The notes under the pieces are model-generated. The model was not told the origin of the DNA. It saw only the letters and a list, made by a program, of their open reading frames with translations, and ran no database searches. DNA of 64,000 bases from Sistotremastrum niveocremeum HHB9708 (Eukaryota; Basidiomycota; Agaricomycetes; Sistotremastrales; Sistotremastraceae): positions 558,940-622,939 of the forward strand of contig KV419400.1 in assembly GCA_001630475.1 (NCBI GenBank), given 5' to 3'. Of this stretch, positions 32,845 through 43,737 are shown piece after piece; the stretch's first letter is position 1; each line of letters starts with the position of its first letter. The translations under genes and the position numbers were made by a program.

Positions 32845-35800
32845 ATGGCTGAGGAACTCTGCCTCAAGTGGAATGACCTTCACGACAACGAAATTTCATC
32901 TGAAAATATCCAATCGGTCCTCAGTCCTGTTCAAGACGACCTGTGGGTTGCTGCAGCTTGTGCAGACCGACTCCTAGATGACACACGTGTTCAGCGCGAA
33001 CTGCTGGACCTGGGTTTGAGCAGGACTGAATCCGCTCCCCAGCGTGTGCAAGATGCCATCCTCACATATGTACCCCCAACGGAAGACCATCAAGAAGAGG
33101 AGGACCCATCCCTTACACCTTCTTCTCAGGACGCCCTCACCATCCATTTTCGCCACAATGACATCGACAGACAACTATGCCGCATTCGTGCACTCCTTTT
33201 GGACAGACTGGATCGACTATTAACTTACCAAGAGATGGTCGCGGCACATCAACTTCAGATGGATTCTAAGGAGGAGACTGGAGATGCCTGGGAAGACCCA
33301 GACGATCCATGGGCTGATCCAGACGAAGAAGGGACAGTCACCAAAGAAGACCGGGATTTATTCTCGCTTCCAACCTTTCTCATATTGGACATCTCCCAAG
33401 CTTCTTTTATCCTGGCCTCCTTGGGCCATTTTAAGGCTCTAGAGGTTCTCTATGCCAGATATGCCTCGAGTCTTCGGCCATTTCGATTCCAGATCTTGGA
33501 ATACATCCCAAACCACATTTCCCCCACCCACTATCGAAACCTGCTACCAGCTTGTGACCCATCGAGCGACTTCGAATTATTCCAAGAAGCCAAACCTTGG
33601 CGAGAAGTCTTGGATTGGGTCGAATCGGAGACTGTGCAGCGAGCTACCCAGCTTCCTGCGTATCTACCAACTGAAGAAACCCCTACAGACACATCCGAAC
33701 TGGCGAAGCCTCTATCAGGAGAGCAGCTCTCCGCTTGGTACAAAAAGCGCGTGGAAGATACCGAAACTACATGCGGGATGATAGGCCATTGCCTTGCTCT
33801 GATACAACACGGTGCATCACAGAACGTCCCGGATCTCGACCAACTTGGTGAAGACCTCAATCTTCTCGCTCGACTTGTGTACGATGCTCCTCAGCCCGAC
33901 GCCAAACTGGTTCCTCCAAATTGGACGTTGGCTGCATGGCGGCAACTGGAGCCCCTGGACGTCATTCGAGCATATCTTGCATATGCCACCCCGGAAAATT
34001 TCGCTACATGCATCAGGCGTCTGGTCATGCCTTATCTATTCGTTCTGGAATCCCGGAAAGAGCGACAACAACAGCCAGATCCAGAATTGCCGAAGCGTCT
34101 ATTGTACCAATATATACTCCAAGCGCCTCTTGAAACGGTGGCTGTCATTCTTGACGCTTCGAAGCCAACATTGCCTGCAGCTCAACGACTGATCAAGGAC
34201 GATCAAGACATTGCTCGTCTGGCCCTAGCATGCTTGTATGGTAGCAACAGTACATCCGAATGGTCGACCATGAGCAGGATATTTGAGTGCTTGCCAGTAT
34301 GGTCAGACTCTTATGAAGGAGATGAAGACGCCGCAGATACAACTCTGGCATCATTGGGCGATTTCGTCACCCCTTCAACAGCAGGCGTTACGACTTCGCC
34401 CACTGATCTGTTGATTTTTTTCACCCCTCTGCCAGAAATGGCGCTCTCACGAGCATTGGATATTCTGGATGTCCATCTCGAATCGGGCGAAATTTTTGCT
34501 CGGTGGGGTGTTCCTGCGCCCCTGCGCTGGTTCCTTCAAAGTTACAACGATGTGAAGGAGCAGCGTGCATGGGCGACCCGAATGGTTCGACGTTCAGGAC
34601 CCGAGCTTCCGGAAAACTTGGACGAGTGGAGAGACTTGCTTGATGACATGTTGAAGCTTCTTAAAGGGGGCGACGGCCCTCTCAAGGGCGCCTTTGGTTC
34701 TCTGTCCCGCGAGGAAGTCACCCAAATATTCTTCGGGGGTGTCCTTGCGTCTGGTGGTAAGTTGATATATTTCGCATGTCATTATGCTCAAAAGCTTACT
34801 TCCGTCTGTGAATAGATTTCGATATTGCCAGAAAACTGCTTGGTTCTTTGCGCGGAGACCGAGCGCTAGGGCCAAGTGTGATTGAGAACCTATGCCTCAC
34901 GGCTTCGCGCGAATTTTATGACAACGCAAGCTCAGGCAACCTTTATCAAGGAGATATGCGCTTAGCTTACGATTGGTATACCGGTCGTCTTTTGTTGTGT
35001 AAACAGTGCTGATCTAGCTTGCAGTTTATCGGTCGCCTCTCAATCGCCAGTAATACTGAAGGAGAAAGAATTCATCGAAGCTACCAGTCGGATTTGCTCT
35101 TTCAACGTACTTTCGCGATCGGGATTACCCATGACTCCTCTCGAAATCCGCCTTGTAAAGGATCGTCTGAGCCTCATATCGCAGGTTCTTTCTGGTACCG
35201 ACGATGCTTACAAACACTCTCAAGTCATACTGGATCTAGCGGATAAGCTTGGATTCAGAGGAGATATGGGTTCTCGGATCAAGGTCTTTGCGATGCTAGG
35301 TGATGCTGCCCTCCAGGCTGAAGATTTCGTCGCCGCATCTCATTCCAGCGAACAAATGGTCGAAGCTGTTCACACTCTTCAGAAACACCCCGAGGGCGTA
35401 CCCCAATCCTCAATCGACGAGGCAGTGGAAGTTTGTTGGCATTTTTGTTTCCAGCTTGGTCGACAAGCGGAGTTCCGAGATCTGGAGACGAAGCTGAAAC
35501 TTCTAGGACAAGCTTTACAACTGTGTCCCTCTGGAAATGCCGTCGATGTACTGAACGTCTGGCGTCGAGTCGAAGCCGAACAGACCCAAATTCGTCGACA
35601 GATGACAAAGAGTCGAGAGGCTAGACGTGATCGACGACGTCCCGAGAAAACTTTGGCAGAGCTGACTGCTTCATCGATACGGGACCGGTTAAGCAGTTTC
35701 AAGCCTGACTTGACACATTCACACCTTGTTCCCACTGAGGCTGCTGCTATGGCAAGTAGGACACTAGGAAGGGTTACAGCCAGCTTGCCATTTGGGGTTG

Positions 35801-35928
35801 CTCGTGGACGTTCTGATTTGTCTCAAGATGAACCAAGAGCCAGGTCACAATCTCCCGACGTGTCAGCCCAAGCTCGGCAAGTTCTGTCGAAAGGAATTGG
35901 CTGGTTGATTGGTGGGGACGACGAGTAG
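32845..35928 (+). CDS. SEC39: Sec39-domain protein, Dsl1/NBAS-type ER tethering subunit
   Basis: 991 residues from three exons; introns 34757-34815 and 34976-35024. The protein is almost all helical. Its C-terminal two thirds match the fungal Sec39 domain: RWGVPAPLRWFLQSYNDVKE, QRAWATRMVRRS, LKGAFGSLSREEVTQIFFGG, EFYDNASSGNLYQGDMRLAY, KEKEFIEATSRICSFNVLSR and MTPLEIRLVKDRLSLISQVL. Sec39 is the ER-side scaffold of the Dsl1 complex, which tethers COPI vesicles with Dsl1 and Tip20; NBAS is the animal counterpart. The start at 32845 lies about 10 bp from the 5' end of the LINE, so its leader now probably includes LINE sequence. An Arg-rich tail (TKSREARRDRRRPEKT) follows the domain. Confidence 0.85.
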
Positions 35929-36220
35929 AGCTCTCAATAGCAAGTTTTTGTACTGAGAACGAACATATTGATCACGACACGGGTATTATTATAACGCGCT
36001 ATGTCCTGGCTATAGGTGGCAAGAAGAAATAGTGCAATACAAGGAGCGAACAGAACGAAACTGTACAAATCGGACATGTATATATAAGATTAAGAAAATC
36101 GAACCAAAGGAGGGACGGAGAAGAGACAGAGATAGCACTATACTGTTATAGTGTTGAATGTAGTGACAGGATCAATTAGCATGAGTCTGTTCAAGAAATA
36201 CACCGGGATGGTTGGCGGGC

Positions 36221-38418
36221 TTACTCGTCACCGCTCCCAAACAAAGTACGAGTTCCACCGCCAGGAGCACGTCTCGGACGATTCACAACGCTGCCAGCGG
36301 CGGCCACGACTTTCTTGGTCGCCTTGCCCCCTCGCCCACACGTGTTGCATCTTTCACCAGCTCGCAGGATCTCGAGCTCGGCTTTGAGCTCTTTGATCTG
36401 AGACTCATATTCCCATGTCTGCAGTTGCCAGGCTTTTCTGGACTTGACAATCTGGTCCTGTAGGGCGACTATAACGGCTTCGGGATCTTCGTGAGATGAA
36501 GCCGATGAAGATGCCAGTAAAGTCGTAGCCATAGAAGATGCGTCGCCCTTCGTCACGGGGGTCACCGGGAGTGGAGATGTCATTGGCGTAGAGGAAGCGG
36601 TCGTTGAAGATGAAATGGATGATGTTACTCCACTGTCCGACGGAGACACATCGGACAGATAGTGCCCCATGTTACTGAAAAGAGTCGACACAGGTCGTAG
36701 GGAAAGGGTATTAAACGACGTCGTTGAGGGCGGGGCAGAAATTGGAGGCGTGGAATTATGCGATGCAAGCCGAGGAGAGGACTGAGTTCGAGATCGGGGA
36801 GGATGGGGAGATACCGGCACAGGAGGCAAAGGAGTCGTTTTCGTGGGAGGAGAGGATGGATTCACGGAAACTGCTAAGGAAGGAGGAGGTCGGCGGTTGG
36901 GTCTCGGTCGGGAAGGAGTGATTGGTATAGGTGGAAGCTGAGCTTCCGACGACGAGGAACTAACTACATCCGCAAAGCTGGACACGCGAGGTGACGGTAC
37001 CGGAGGCCTAGTACCACGGGTCGCAGTAAGAAGCGAAGGATCCGTAGAGCGAGGCAGTGGCACATGGGTAAAATCCGGCTCCTTCTCCTTCTTCTCCTTG
37101 TGGTTTCCTCCATTGAACAATCGCATAAGACCGCTCTTCTTATGCTTGATGGTTTTGGGAGCTGGACCCAATGCGAATGGCTCTGCTTTGGGAGTAGCAG
37201 GATACTCTACATGCTGGGGAATGGAGGGACCATCTGTGCGTTGAAACCGCTGTCCAGTAATCGTCCCATTCGGCATCATCCATGGCTCTACCTCCGGCAG
37301 AGGCTCATCCATTCCAAGAGCTTTCCTAGCTTTGGAACCCTGTGTTTTCGCTTTGAACCTCATTGAATTATCCGAGTCTTCACTTTGACTGGAAAAGCTA
37401 TCGGAGCGTTCAGTCGGGAGTGGTGGTAACACAGATCGGGGGGATGGCCTTGGTCGCTGACTAGGAGGATTTGAGGAGTTGATGGCTTTTGATGCCATAC
37501 TGCCGCTGTTGTACCTATCATCTTCGGGATAGCTACGAGGTGATGGGAGATTGTCTGGGTCGGCATACGGGTGATATGGCCGACATGGGCTATGCTGCAC
37601 TGATTCGTCGGTGGAAGGACGCAGGGTCTGGACGTATGACGACATGGTAGATTGGGAGTCTGTTCGTGAGATCGCCTCGCGCTCGGACACGGCATAGGGA
37701 TTGGGGTTCGGGGAGTTCGACTGAGACTTTGCGGTTCGAATTGGGAGAAGTTTGCCGAATCGCGGTGTATTTCCAGGAGACGTCGACGCTATGGAAAGCG
37801 CGACAGAAGAAGCCGAAGCTTGTGGGATCCCCCTATTAATGAAAAAAATGCTTAATATGCATAGACTATGCACGACGAAATGAAAGCCACGCACAGGCCA
37901 AGACCGGATCCCTCTTCGGGATGTTGTGAGGACGCGGTGGTCCTGGAGGACTCGATGGATGGCCGTCTGTGAGGTCGCCCACTCGAGCTTGGAAAATGAA
38001 AAGACCTGTTTGATTTAGCTTTCCTGTCCGTCTCCTGGGCCGGCTCGTCTTCGGTTTCCCAGGGTGCGGGACAATGAATTTTCATTTTCGGGCCCAGGAG
38101 GCTCATCGAACGCTGCATATCGATGCTGTCGTCGACGCCGACTGGAGCCATGGTAGGGAAGAGAGGCGAGTCGTCGAGCTGCTCTTTTTCGGATCCGGGT
38201 GACATGTCGCGTACTGGGGTGGCAACTGGTTTTCGGCGAGTTGGGGGGGTGGGCATATGATACAAAGGAGGAGATGGGTCGCTGCGTCCAAAGCTGTCTT
38301 CGAGTCTGGAGCTGGGGGAGAGCTGGGTGTAGATGGACGGACTGGCCGAGTGTGTAGGTTCAACCTGGGCTTTTGTCGAGCGCATTTCGATGAGAGTACG
38401 AATGAGGTCGGCGTCCAT
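36221..38418 (-). CDS. Unrecognised Ser/Pro-rich protein with C-terminal coiled coil
   Basis: 711 residues from two exons; the intron is 37833-37894. Most of the chain is disordered, with many Ser/Thr-Pro sites and poly-Pro runs (PSPRVS, PLPPVPVSPHPPRSR) that could bind SH3 domains. Short conserved-looking blocks are WMMPNGTITGQRFQ and HKKSGLMRLFNGG, a basic amphipathic stretch. A short coiled coil near the end (EAVIVALQDQIVKSRKAWQL, WEYESQIKELKAELEILRAG) leads to CNTCGRGGKATKK, a possible single CxxC knuckle. The pattern suggests a scaffold or polarity protein, but I do not recognise the family. Confidence 0.7.
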
Positions 38419-38624
38419 TATATTGACAATAATGATTGGATATAAAGTTAGGGAAGACACATTAAAAGGAAGACGAGGCGTTGTACAGAAAAGAGCGTAG
38501 TGGAAGAGTTGGGATGAAAGGCTAACACTGTTCCGCTATTCCCGAGCTCTCCTATCTAAACTCCGCTATGTCCATTCGTCAGCCAACGAGCTCTGCATTC
38601 TGCTTCCATCACGCGATGCTCACC

Positions 38625-39233
38625 TCATAACAGTATTCGTTCTGGCGTCGGCGGCCAATACGAGCCAGCTGCATGCTGGAGAGCCACCAGGGGAATCGCG
38701 CCGAATATATGTGTCAAGTCGTGCTCGTTCTCTGCCATCCACCAAAGCGGCGGGAGATATCGAGAGACTCGTGTTGTATCTGATGCCGTGTTGTCGTCGA
38801 GCATCAGACCCAGCATCCCTGGAATCACCAACTGCAGCAAGTAGAAGATGCTGCTCAGCGCCCCTGGAACGCCTGGGCCGCCAATCAAGAGTTCTCCCGA
38901 AGGATCGTATATGGTCTTGAACGCTCCAGCGGTGAACATCTCTCGGTACTTGTCCTTCTCTGTTGCGAACGTGAATGGGCTCGTGGGCAAGATGATGGAG
39001 GCTTTGGTTCTGGGATGTTGGATGTGGAATAGGATGGTGTCTCTCTGTTTCTCGACCTCCTTCCAGCCGTGCTTTTCGACGAGTGTTGTTTTGAGATGGA
39101 CGAGAACGGGGGTGGCTGAAGCGTAGGCCTTTGTCCGAAACTCGAAGGGTTTGCCATCAAAGGACATGGGAGCGTTGCGCTGAGCATATGCTGGTCGGAA
39201 TCGAACGTAGAGGTCTCGAATAGCGTCGCTCAT
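38625..39233 (-). CDS. Unrecognised 202-residue protein
   Basis: A single-exon frame of 202 residues from ATG at 39233. It contains mixed alpha/beta-like text with a well-conserved look (FRPAYAQRNAPMSFDGKPFE, HLKTTLVEKHGW, ASIILPTSPFTF) and one hydrophobic stretch (GALSSIFYLLQLVIPGMLGLML, given as seen near 38790-38855). No signal peptide. I cannot assign a family. Codon use resembles the neighbours and the start lies 40-60 bp after a plausible leader, so I regard it as real. It may have more exons than modelled at its 3' end. Confidence 0.55.
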   Translation of the reverse strand: MSDAIRDLYVRFRPAYAQRNAPMSFDGKPFEFRTKAYASATPVLVHLKTTLVEKHGWKEVEKQRDTILFHIQHPRTKASIILPTSPFTFATEKDKYREMFTAGAFKTIYDPSGELLIGGPGVPGALSSIFYLLQLVIPGMLGLMLDDNTASDTTRVSRYLPPLWWMAENEHDLTHIFGAIPLVALQHAAGSYWPPTPERILL

Positions 39234-40473
39234 GGTGGCAGTTGGGCTAGGAACTCATGCATAGGCATTCTTATAAAGCGTTGTATCGAGCGTGGCAGTG
39301 TAACCCTGGATCCCTTTTGTCTTGTCGTCAATGTTGATCCGCGACGGAAGAGCAGTGTTGCGGTGCAGACTAGACTTGCTTTGTATTGTCTTGTAGTCAA
39401 TCCCATCATAATAACCTTCTCATGGGTACCCAGCCACCTCCGATGAGCTACGGCATCTCATCGCTATTACTAGATGAAAGCGCACGGAAGTCACTACAAC
39501 ATCGAATAGCATGAACAATCGTTGGTGGAGTCCACGAGACAAGGTCCTAAAGACGGGGCGACATTTTCTGCACCAGGGCGGCGACCAGAGGCTAGAGGAC
39601 AATGCGTGCCATTGCGTGGAGAAATGACGAAGAAGGTCAAGTGGACCACTTCCTGAGAATCAGTCTGCACACATAAAATTCAAAAGACATGGAGGGGGCT
39701 CAAACATGCATCACTTGTAGGGGGTCGCTGCATCAAGTGACAGAAATTTAATTACTGCAATTCGTTGAACGTGGGCGCCGTCGGACTCGACGAGCGGAAT
39801 CGGGATCGGAAGTCTGAACCCCTTCAAGTTGATGAAAGTAACCAACGGCGCGATTACTCTTATTGGTCTGCAGCCTCAGCTCGACGTTGAACATGGGGCC
39901 CGCCCAACAATTTACACCCGATCCTAATCAATGTAACTGAAGTCCGTCTCATCCATTTGACACCGCATCCACTGGGCCATCCGCTCTGGTACATATCTCG
40001 TCCTACACGTCAGCGACGACTCATTTCTCATGGTCCAGCGTTTAGCCCTGTTCGTACAGTAACGGACTGACTCGTATATTGGCCTTGGATACTACTGGGA
40101 AATACAATTCGGGCGACGTCGCGTCTGCTTCAGCTTCAGAGTCTGCTCTTGCTTATGGTGCGTGAAACTAACTAGGCGTTCCCAACCTTAATCCAATTGA
40201 TTTTTTTCGGTTTCGCTACTTGTTCAGAAGCACGATGCTGTGCGATAACTCACTTGTCAACGTCTTTTGAGAAGAAACTGCATGTCCAAAGTGTCGCTCA
40301 GACAAGAAGCTCGGCGGCTCCTACTACTTTTCTCTATGGAAACGTTCAGTTCAATCCCCCTTCAACTCATGCTTGCACCGCTCTCGCTTCGTGCGAATTC
40401 CCGCTGTACGAATGTCATATCAACCAGCGGTCACCCGTCACCTCTCTTTCCCTATCCACCACCATCTCGCTCT
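39234..40473. other. Gene-poor interval upstream of the repeat array
   Basis: 1,240 bp without a credible coding exon. Short frames here have no supporting motifs. The last ~250 bp (40200-40473) turn pyrimidine-rich toward the first repeat. If the array is transcribed from the left, its promoter should lie here. No TATA box or Pol III A/B boxes were identified. Confidence 0.5.
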
Positions 40474-41353
40474 CACCTGCTTAGCAGGGCTCATCGTCCG
40501 CCGGACAAAATCCACAATGGCTGCCAGACATTATGTGCTGGGTCAGTGACAGTGGCACGGGACACACCTAGGCTTCGGTCTCGTGTGTCCTCCACTGTCC
40601 GCCGTTATGTGGAGAGCCTAGTGAGAGCTTGCGCACGGTTACATTCCCCTCACCTGCATTGCAGGGCTCCCCGTCTTCTAGACAAAATCCACAATGGCTG
40701 CCAGACATTATGTGCTGGGTCAGTGACAGCGGCACGGGATACACCCAGGCTTCGGCCTCGTGTGTCCTCCGTTGTCCGCCGTTATGTGGAGAGCCAAGAG
40801 AGAGCCGGCGTAACCTATCCACCTCACCTGCTTAGCAGGGCTCCTTGTCTTCGGACGAAATCCACAATGGCTGCCAGACATTATGCGCTGGGTCAGTGAC
40901 AGTGGCACGGGACACACCTAGGCTTCGGTCTTGTGTGTCCTCCACTGTCCGCCGTTATGTGGAGAGCCTAGTGAGAGTCAGCGCTTCCTCCCCCCGCCTC
41001 ACCTGCCTAGCAGGGCTCACCGTCCGCGGACAAAATCTACAATGGCTGCCAGACATTATGTGCTGGGTCAGTGACAGCGGCACGGGACAAAGCGAGGCAT
41101 TGGCCTCGCCTGTCCTCCGCTGTCCGCCGTTATGTAGAGAGCCTAGTGAGAGCCGGTGCGACCCCCTTCCAAGCCTCGCCTGCCTAGCAGGGCTCCCCGT
41201 CCTTGGACGAAATCCACAATGGCTGCCAGACATTATGTGCTGGGTCAGCGACAGTGGCACGGGGCACAACGAAGCTTCGGCTTCCTGTGTCCTCCACTGT
41301 CCGCCGTTATGTGGAGAGCCTAGTGAGAGCCTTCCCAACCCTCATCTCAGCCT
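40474..41353 (+). repeat. Five tandem ~175-bp units
   Basis: Units begin at 40474, 40651, 40825, 41000 and 41177, each at CACCTGC (CGCCTGC in the fifth), so the period is 174-177 bp. Each unit has a conserved core of about 131 nt (40488-40618 in unit 1) and a variable pyrimidine-rich spacer of about 30-45 nt. The most constant blocks are ACAATGGCTGCCAGACATTA, GCTGGGTCAG and GTCCGCCGTTATGT. A degenerate sixth start (CGACTAC) follows at 41354. The period is not a constant multiple of three and the open frame changes between units, so protein coding is unlikely. Differences between units are concentrated in paired positions. Confidence 0.95.
40474..41353 (+). ncRNA. Candidate array of structured non-coding RNAs
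   Basis: Each core can fold into a closed structure: a basal helix GGCTC/GAGCC, a small hairpin GTCC/GGAC, a helix TCCACA/TGTGGA, a hairpin CCAG-ACA/TGT-CTGG, and a long arm made of CAGTGG/CCACTG, GGACACAC/GTGTGTCC and AGGC-TTCG-GTCT. Paired changes keep helices closed: GTCC/GGAC becomes GTCT/AGAC in unit 2; TCCACA/TGTGGA becomes TCTACA/TGTAGA in unit 4; CAGTGG/CCACTG becomes CAGCGG/CCGCTG in unit 4; the arm tip becomes GCGAGGC/GCCTCGC in unit 4 and GAAGC/GCTTC in unit 5. Wobble pairs occur only if the plus strand is the RNA. I find no match in memory to snoRNA, snRNA, SRP, RNase P/MRP or hammerhead consensus. Expression is inferred, not shown. Confidence 0.55.
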
Positions 41354-42048
41354 CGACTACCAAACGAGCGCTGATGTGATCACTCCTGCAAGATCACAAA
41401 AGCTAGTTATTTTCTTAGTATGGGGCTGTCCGTTACATCTGCTCGATTCATCGGTAAGTCATCTTTTATGCTTTTTATCATCTTCCTTATGCATCTCCAG
41501 AGCCAGGTTGTTCCATCAACACCGGCTGGACGGTCGACCTTTAAGCCACTGCCGCTCATTCAAGCGCATTGGCAGGGTACGCCGTTCCTATATTGATTCA
41601 CATGTCCACGAATGATAGCTTCGTTCATTGTTGTACTTAGTCTATTGAACGCTGATTCTATGTATCAACCGTGATATGCATATACATCATTTTGTCGAAC
41701 CACTCCATTCAGAATGATCATACAGCTTAGCCGGCATGTTCGAATTCAGAGGTTATCTTAGTCTGTAGAGACCCCAAGCTATGGCCCACCGGCTCAGATT
41801 AGTCTTGCCTCAATCGACGATCAGTCGTCGCCGTCGTTGCTGCGTTTTGCAGTACTTTATAAATGTCTTAAACAACCTCGTGTGCGTGTGTACAGTATGT
41901 CTACTCAGGCTCAGCGGCACTGCGTTCGCAGGTCATCACAGCTATAGCTAGCATCACTATGGTCAAAATATTTTTGCCTACATGGTACGAGAAAACGTAT
42001 TAGTATATATGCCACACTAGTGTACAGAATAATCCTATGCGATACATA
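41354..42048. other. Interval downstream of the repeat array
   Basis: 695 bp without a supported gene. An intron-like segment at 41454-41500 (CG|GTAAGT to CTCCAG, 47 nt) suggests that a spliced plus-strand transcript continues beyond the array. The remainder to the SNF12 stop is AT-rich with no recognised feature. Confidence 0.4.
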
Positions 42049-43669
42049 TCATCTGCCTGCTTCATGCAATCTGTTCAAAGCGCCAGCTACTCGTAACCCC
42101 TCTTGGATAGAAACAGCCTCGTCAATCCAGGGTAGTCTAAAGAACTCGCTATTTTTCAGATCGTCCTCTCTGACTCCCTGCTCATTTCCGAGGACCAAAT
42201 CAAGATCTCTGGATTGTGAAGCTAACCAATCTTGAATGAACGTTTGAGGATTCGCAGATAAAGCATTCATAAACTCTTTCTTTAACTTCGCGTTTCGGAT
42301 ACTTTGAGCAGCTTGAGCGATCTGAAACATCATGATAAGTATATGTATCACACGCTGAAGCCTTTTGCCATACTTGATCGTCGAGGGCTGTGATACGTTT
42401 CGCAGAATCGCTGACCATGCTTGTGCTGATGGTGTTGAATTTTCCTTTCAAAAACGTATCTTCGGTTTCGATTTCTATATCATAAGCCTGAATTGCAGCA
42501 GGACATTCCGGATCGACCCTATGGATCGAAGATAAGGCTCTGCCGACGAGAAAGAAAGTAGTACTCACTGGATGGTATAGGGCAGTAGCACAGGGTCTGG
42601 TGGTAATAGACAGCTGTTGACCATTTCAGGAAGCTGCCCGAACTGGAAAGCCTCTAACCCGAAGATCTAGGACACGTCGATGAGATTAAGCCCAAATTTG
42701 TAAAAAGTAACTCACAGCTTGAAGTTTGGCATCTGCTTTAACAACTCTTCGGTCGACCTTGTCTTGAAGTTGATTGATCTTGATGTAATTCCAAAGTGCA
42801 GAGATGACGGTGACTCTTGGGGCTTCTTTCAATTGAAGGATGCTTGAGAGTTGTGGTGCCAATTTGTAGCGTTCAGGGGTGTGTTCAAGGTGTAAAACAA
42901 CGCGTGCAGCGATAGACATATCACCACGACGCTTGATCTCGAAACCGTCTTGATCCGGGAGACCCGGATTGCGTCGCCACTCCAGATCCATTCAGTGATG
43001 AAGTGGCCCAAAAGTATCACGTACTCACCTCGACAACGTTAGCGTCACCGTATAACGAAGGGTCGCGGTCCATTTCCACCGTTAAAGATTTTATGAAAGA
43101 GGAGAATTTTCGGGGTGACTGCTCTATTGGACGTGAAGGTTCGGTCTTTGCGAGACATGGTGCGTGTGAGGGGATCATACTGAGTAGGAACGCGATAACT
43201 CACACTCGGGAGCAGGCGCCCCTCAACCTTGAAAGACCAAGATGGTATGCCCTGTCCTGTCTCGAAATCCAACGAATTGGGGGGCAAAGGAGTATCATCT
43301 GAGGCTTGCCACGACTGTCCACTGCACGAGTGTGATAAGAAGATCCTGAGCTTTCGGGTGACCTATTGAATGTCGCGCGTTGAGCGGGACGATGGCCGTG
43401 AAGAACATGGCCTACGGTGATGGGTTTGTGTAGCATTTCTTGCATCTCCACTTTCTTCCGCGTGACAGTCCAGTCCATCTTCCGTTCTATCTCTAGTAAT
43501 TGATTGTATAGGGCGGCGTCCTCGAATTCTGCACCCAGGGACGCTGGCAACGTTCTGTCTGTGATTTTCCGCTTCCTAATTTATATTTATTCAATGCCGA
43601 AGAGTGTTACATCAGGAAAACGCACTTGGCTGCTCTGATTGAGTCTGGAGGGACCGCGTTCATGTTCAT
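42049..43669 (-). CDS. SNF12: SWI/SNF or RSC subunit with SWIB domain (SNF12/RSC6/BAF60 family)
   Basis: Eight exons; introns 43576-43625, 43322-43362, 43146-43203, 42980-43028, 42667-42715, 42519-42568 and 42322-42373 give 423 residues in frame. The family text includes DWTVTRKKVEMQEML, SFIKSLTVEMDRDP, a SWIB/MDM2-type domain (GDMSIAARVVLHLEHTPERY, LSSILQLKEAPRVTVISALW, NYIKINQLQDKVDRRVVKAD) and a C-terminal helical region ending FFRLPWIDEAVSIQEGLRVA. The subunit is a scaffold of ATP-dependent chromatin remodellers in the nucleus. Whether it sits in SWI/SNF or RSC cannot be decided here. The start (MNMNAVPPDSI) is 68 bp from the start of CGR1 on the other strand. Confidence 0.9.
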
Positions 43670-43737
43670 TGTCAACGAGAAAGCTGAGTCGGCAATATGG
43701 GTGGTTTCGGAGCCTTCCGAATCCCCGATCTTCCCAA
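43670..43737. promoter_or_regulatory. Minimal bidirectional promoter of SNF12 and CGR1
   Basis: Only 68 bp separate the two divergent start codons. Both transcripts must start within it or inside the opposite gene's first exon. No TATA box seen. The role is inferred from geometry. Confidence 0.55.

Noticed and set aside
29840-32860. Target-site duplication around the LINE
   Set aside because: I compared the flanks by eye (ATAACACCGGCAGCC versus CGGCGCCTAACGACC) and found no exact match long enough to claim.
32845-35928. Nup84/Nup107 nucleoporin
   Set aside because: First thought from the helical text, but the C-terminal blocks (EFYDNASSGN, KEKEFIEATSRI, RLVKDRLSLISQVL) match the Sec39 domain.
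40474-41353. Hammerhead or snoRNA identity for the repeats
   Set aside because: GGAC-GAAA-TCC in units 3 and 5 looked like part of a hammerhead, but no CUGANGA precedes it on either strand. No C/D boxes or ANANNA/ACA boxes are at the expected places.
40474-41353. CRISPR-like array
   Set aside because: Units are too long, spacers too short and variable, and the organism is a eukaryote.
40267-41615. Long plus-strand open frames across the repeat array, as a repeat protein
   Set aside because: The period (174-177) is not a constant multiple of three, so the frame changes from unit to unit. Changes preserve base pairing rather than residues. No known domain.
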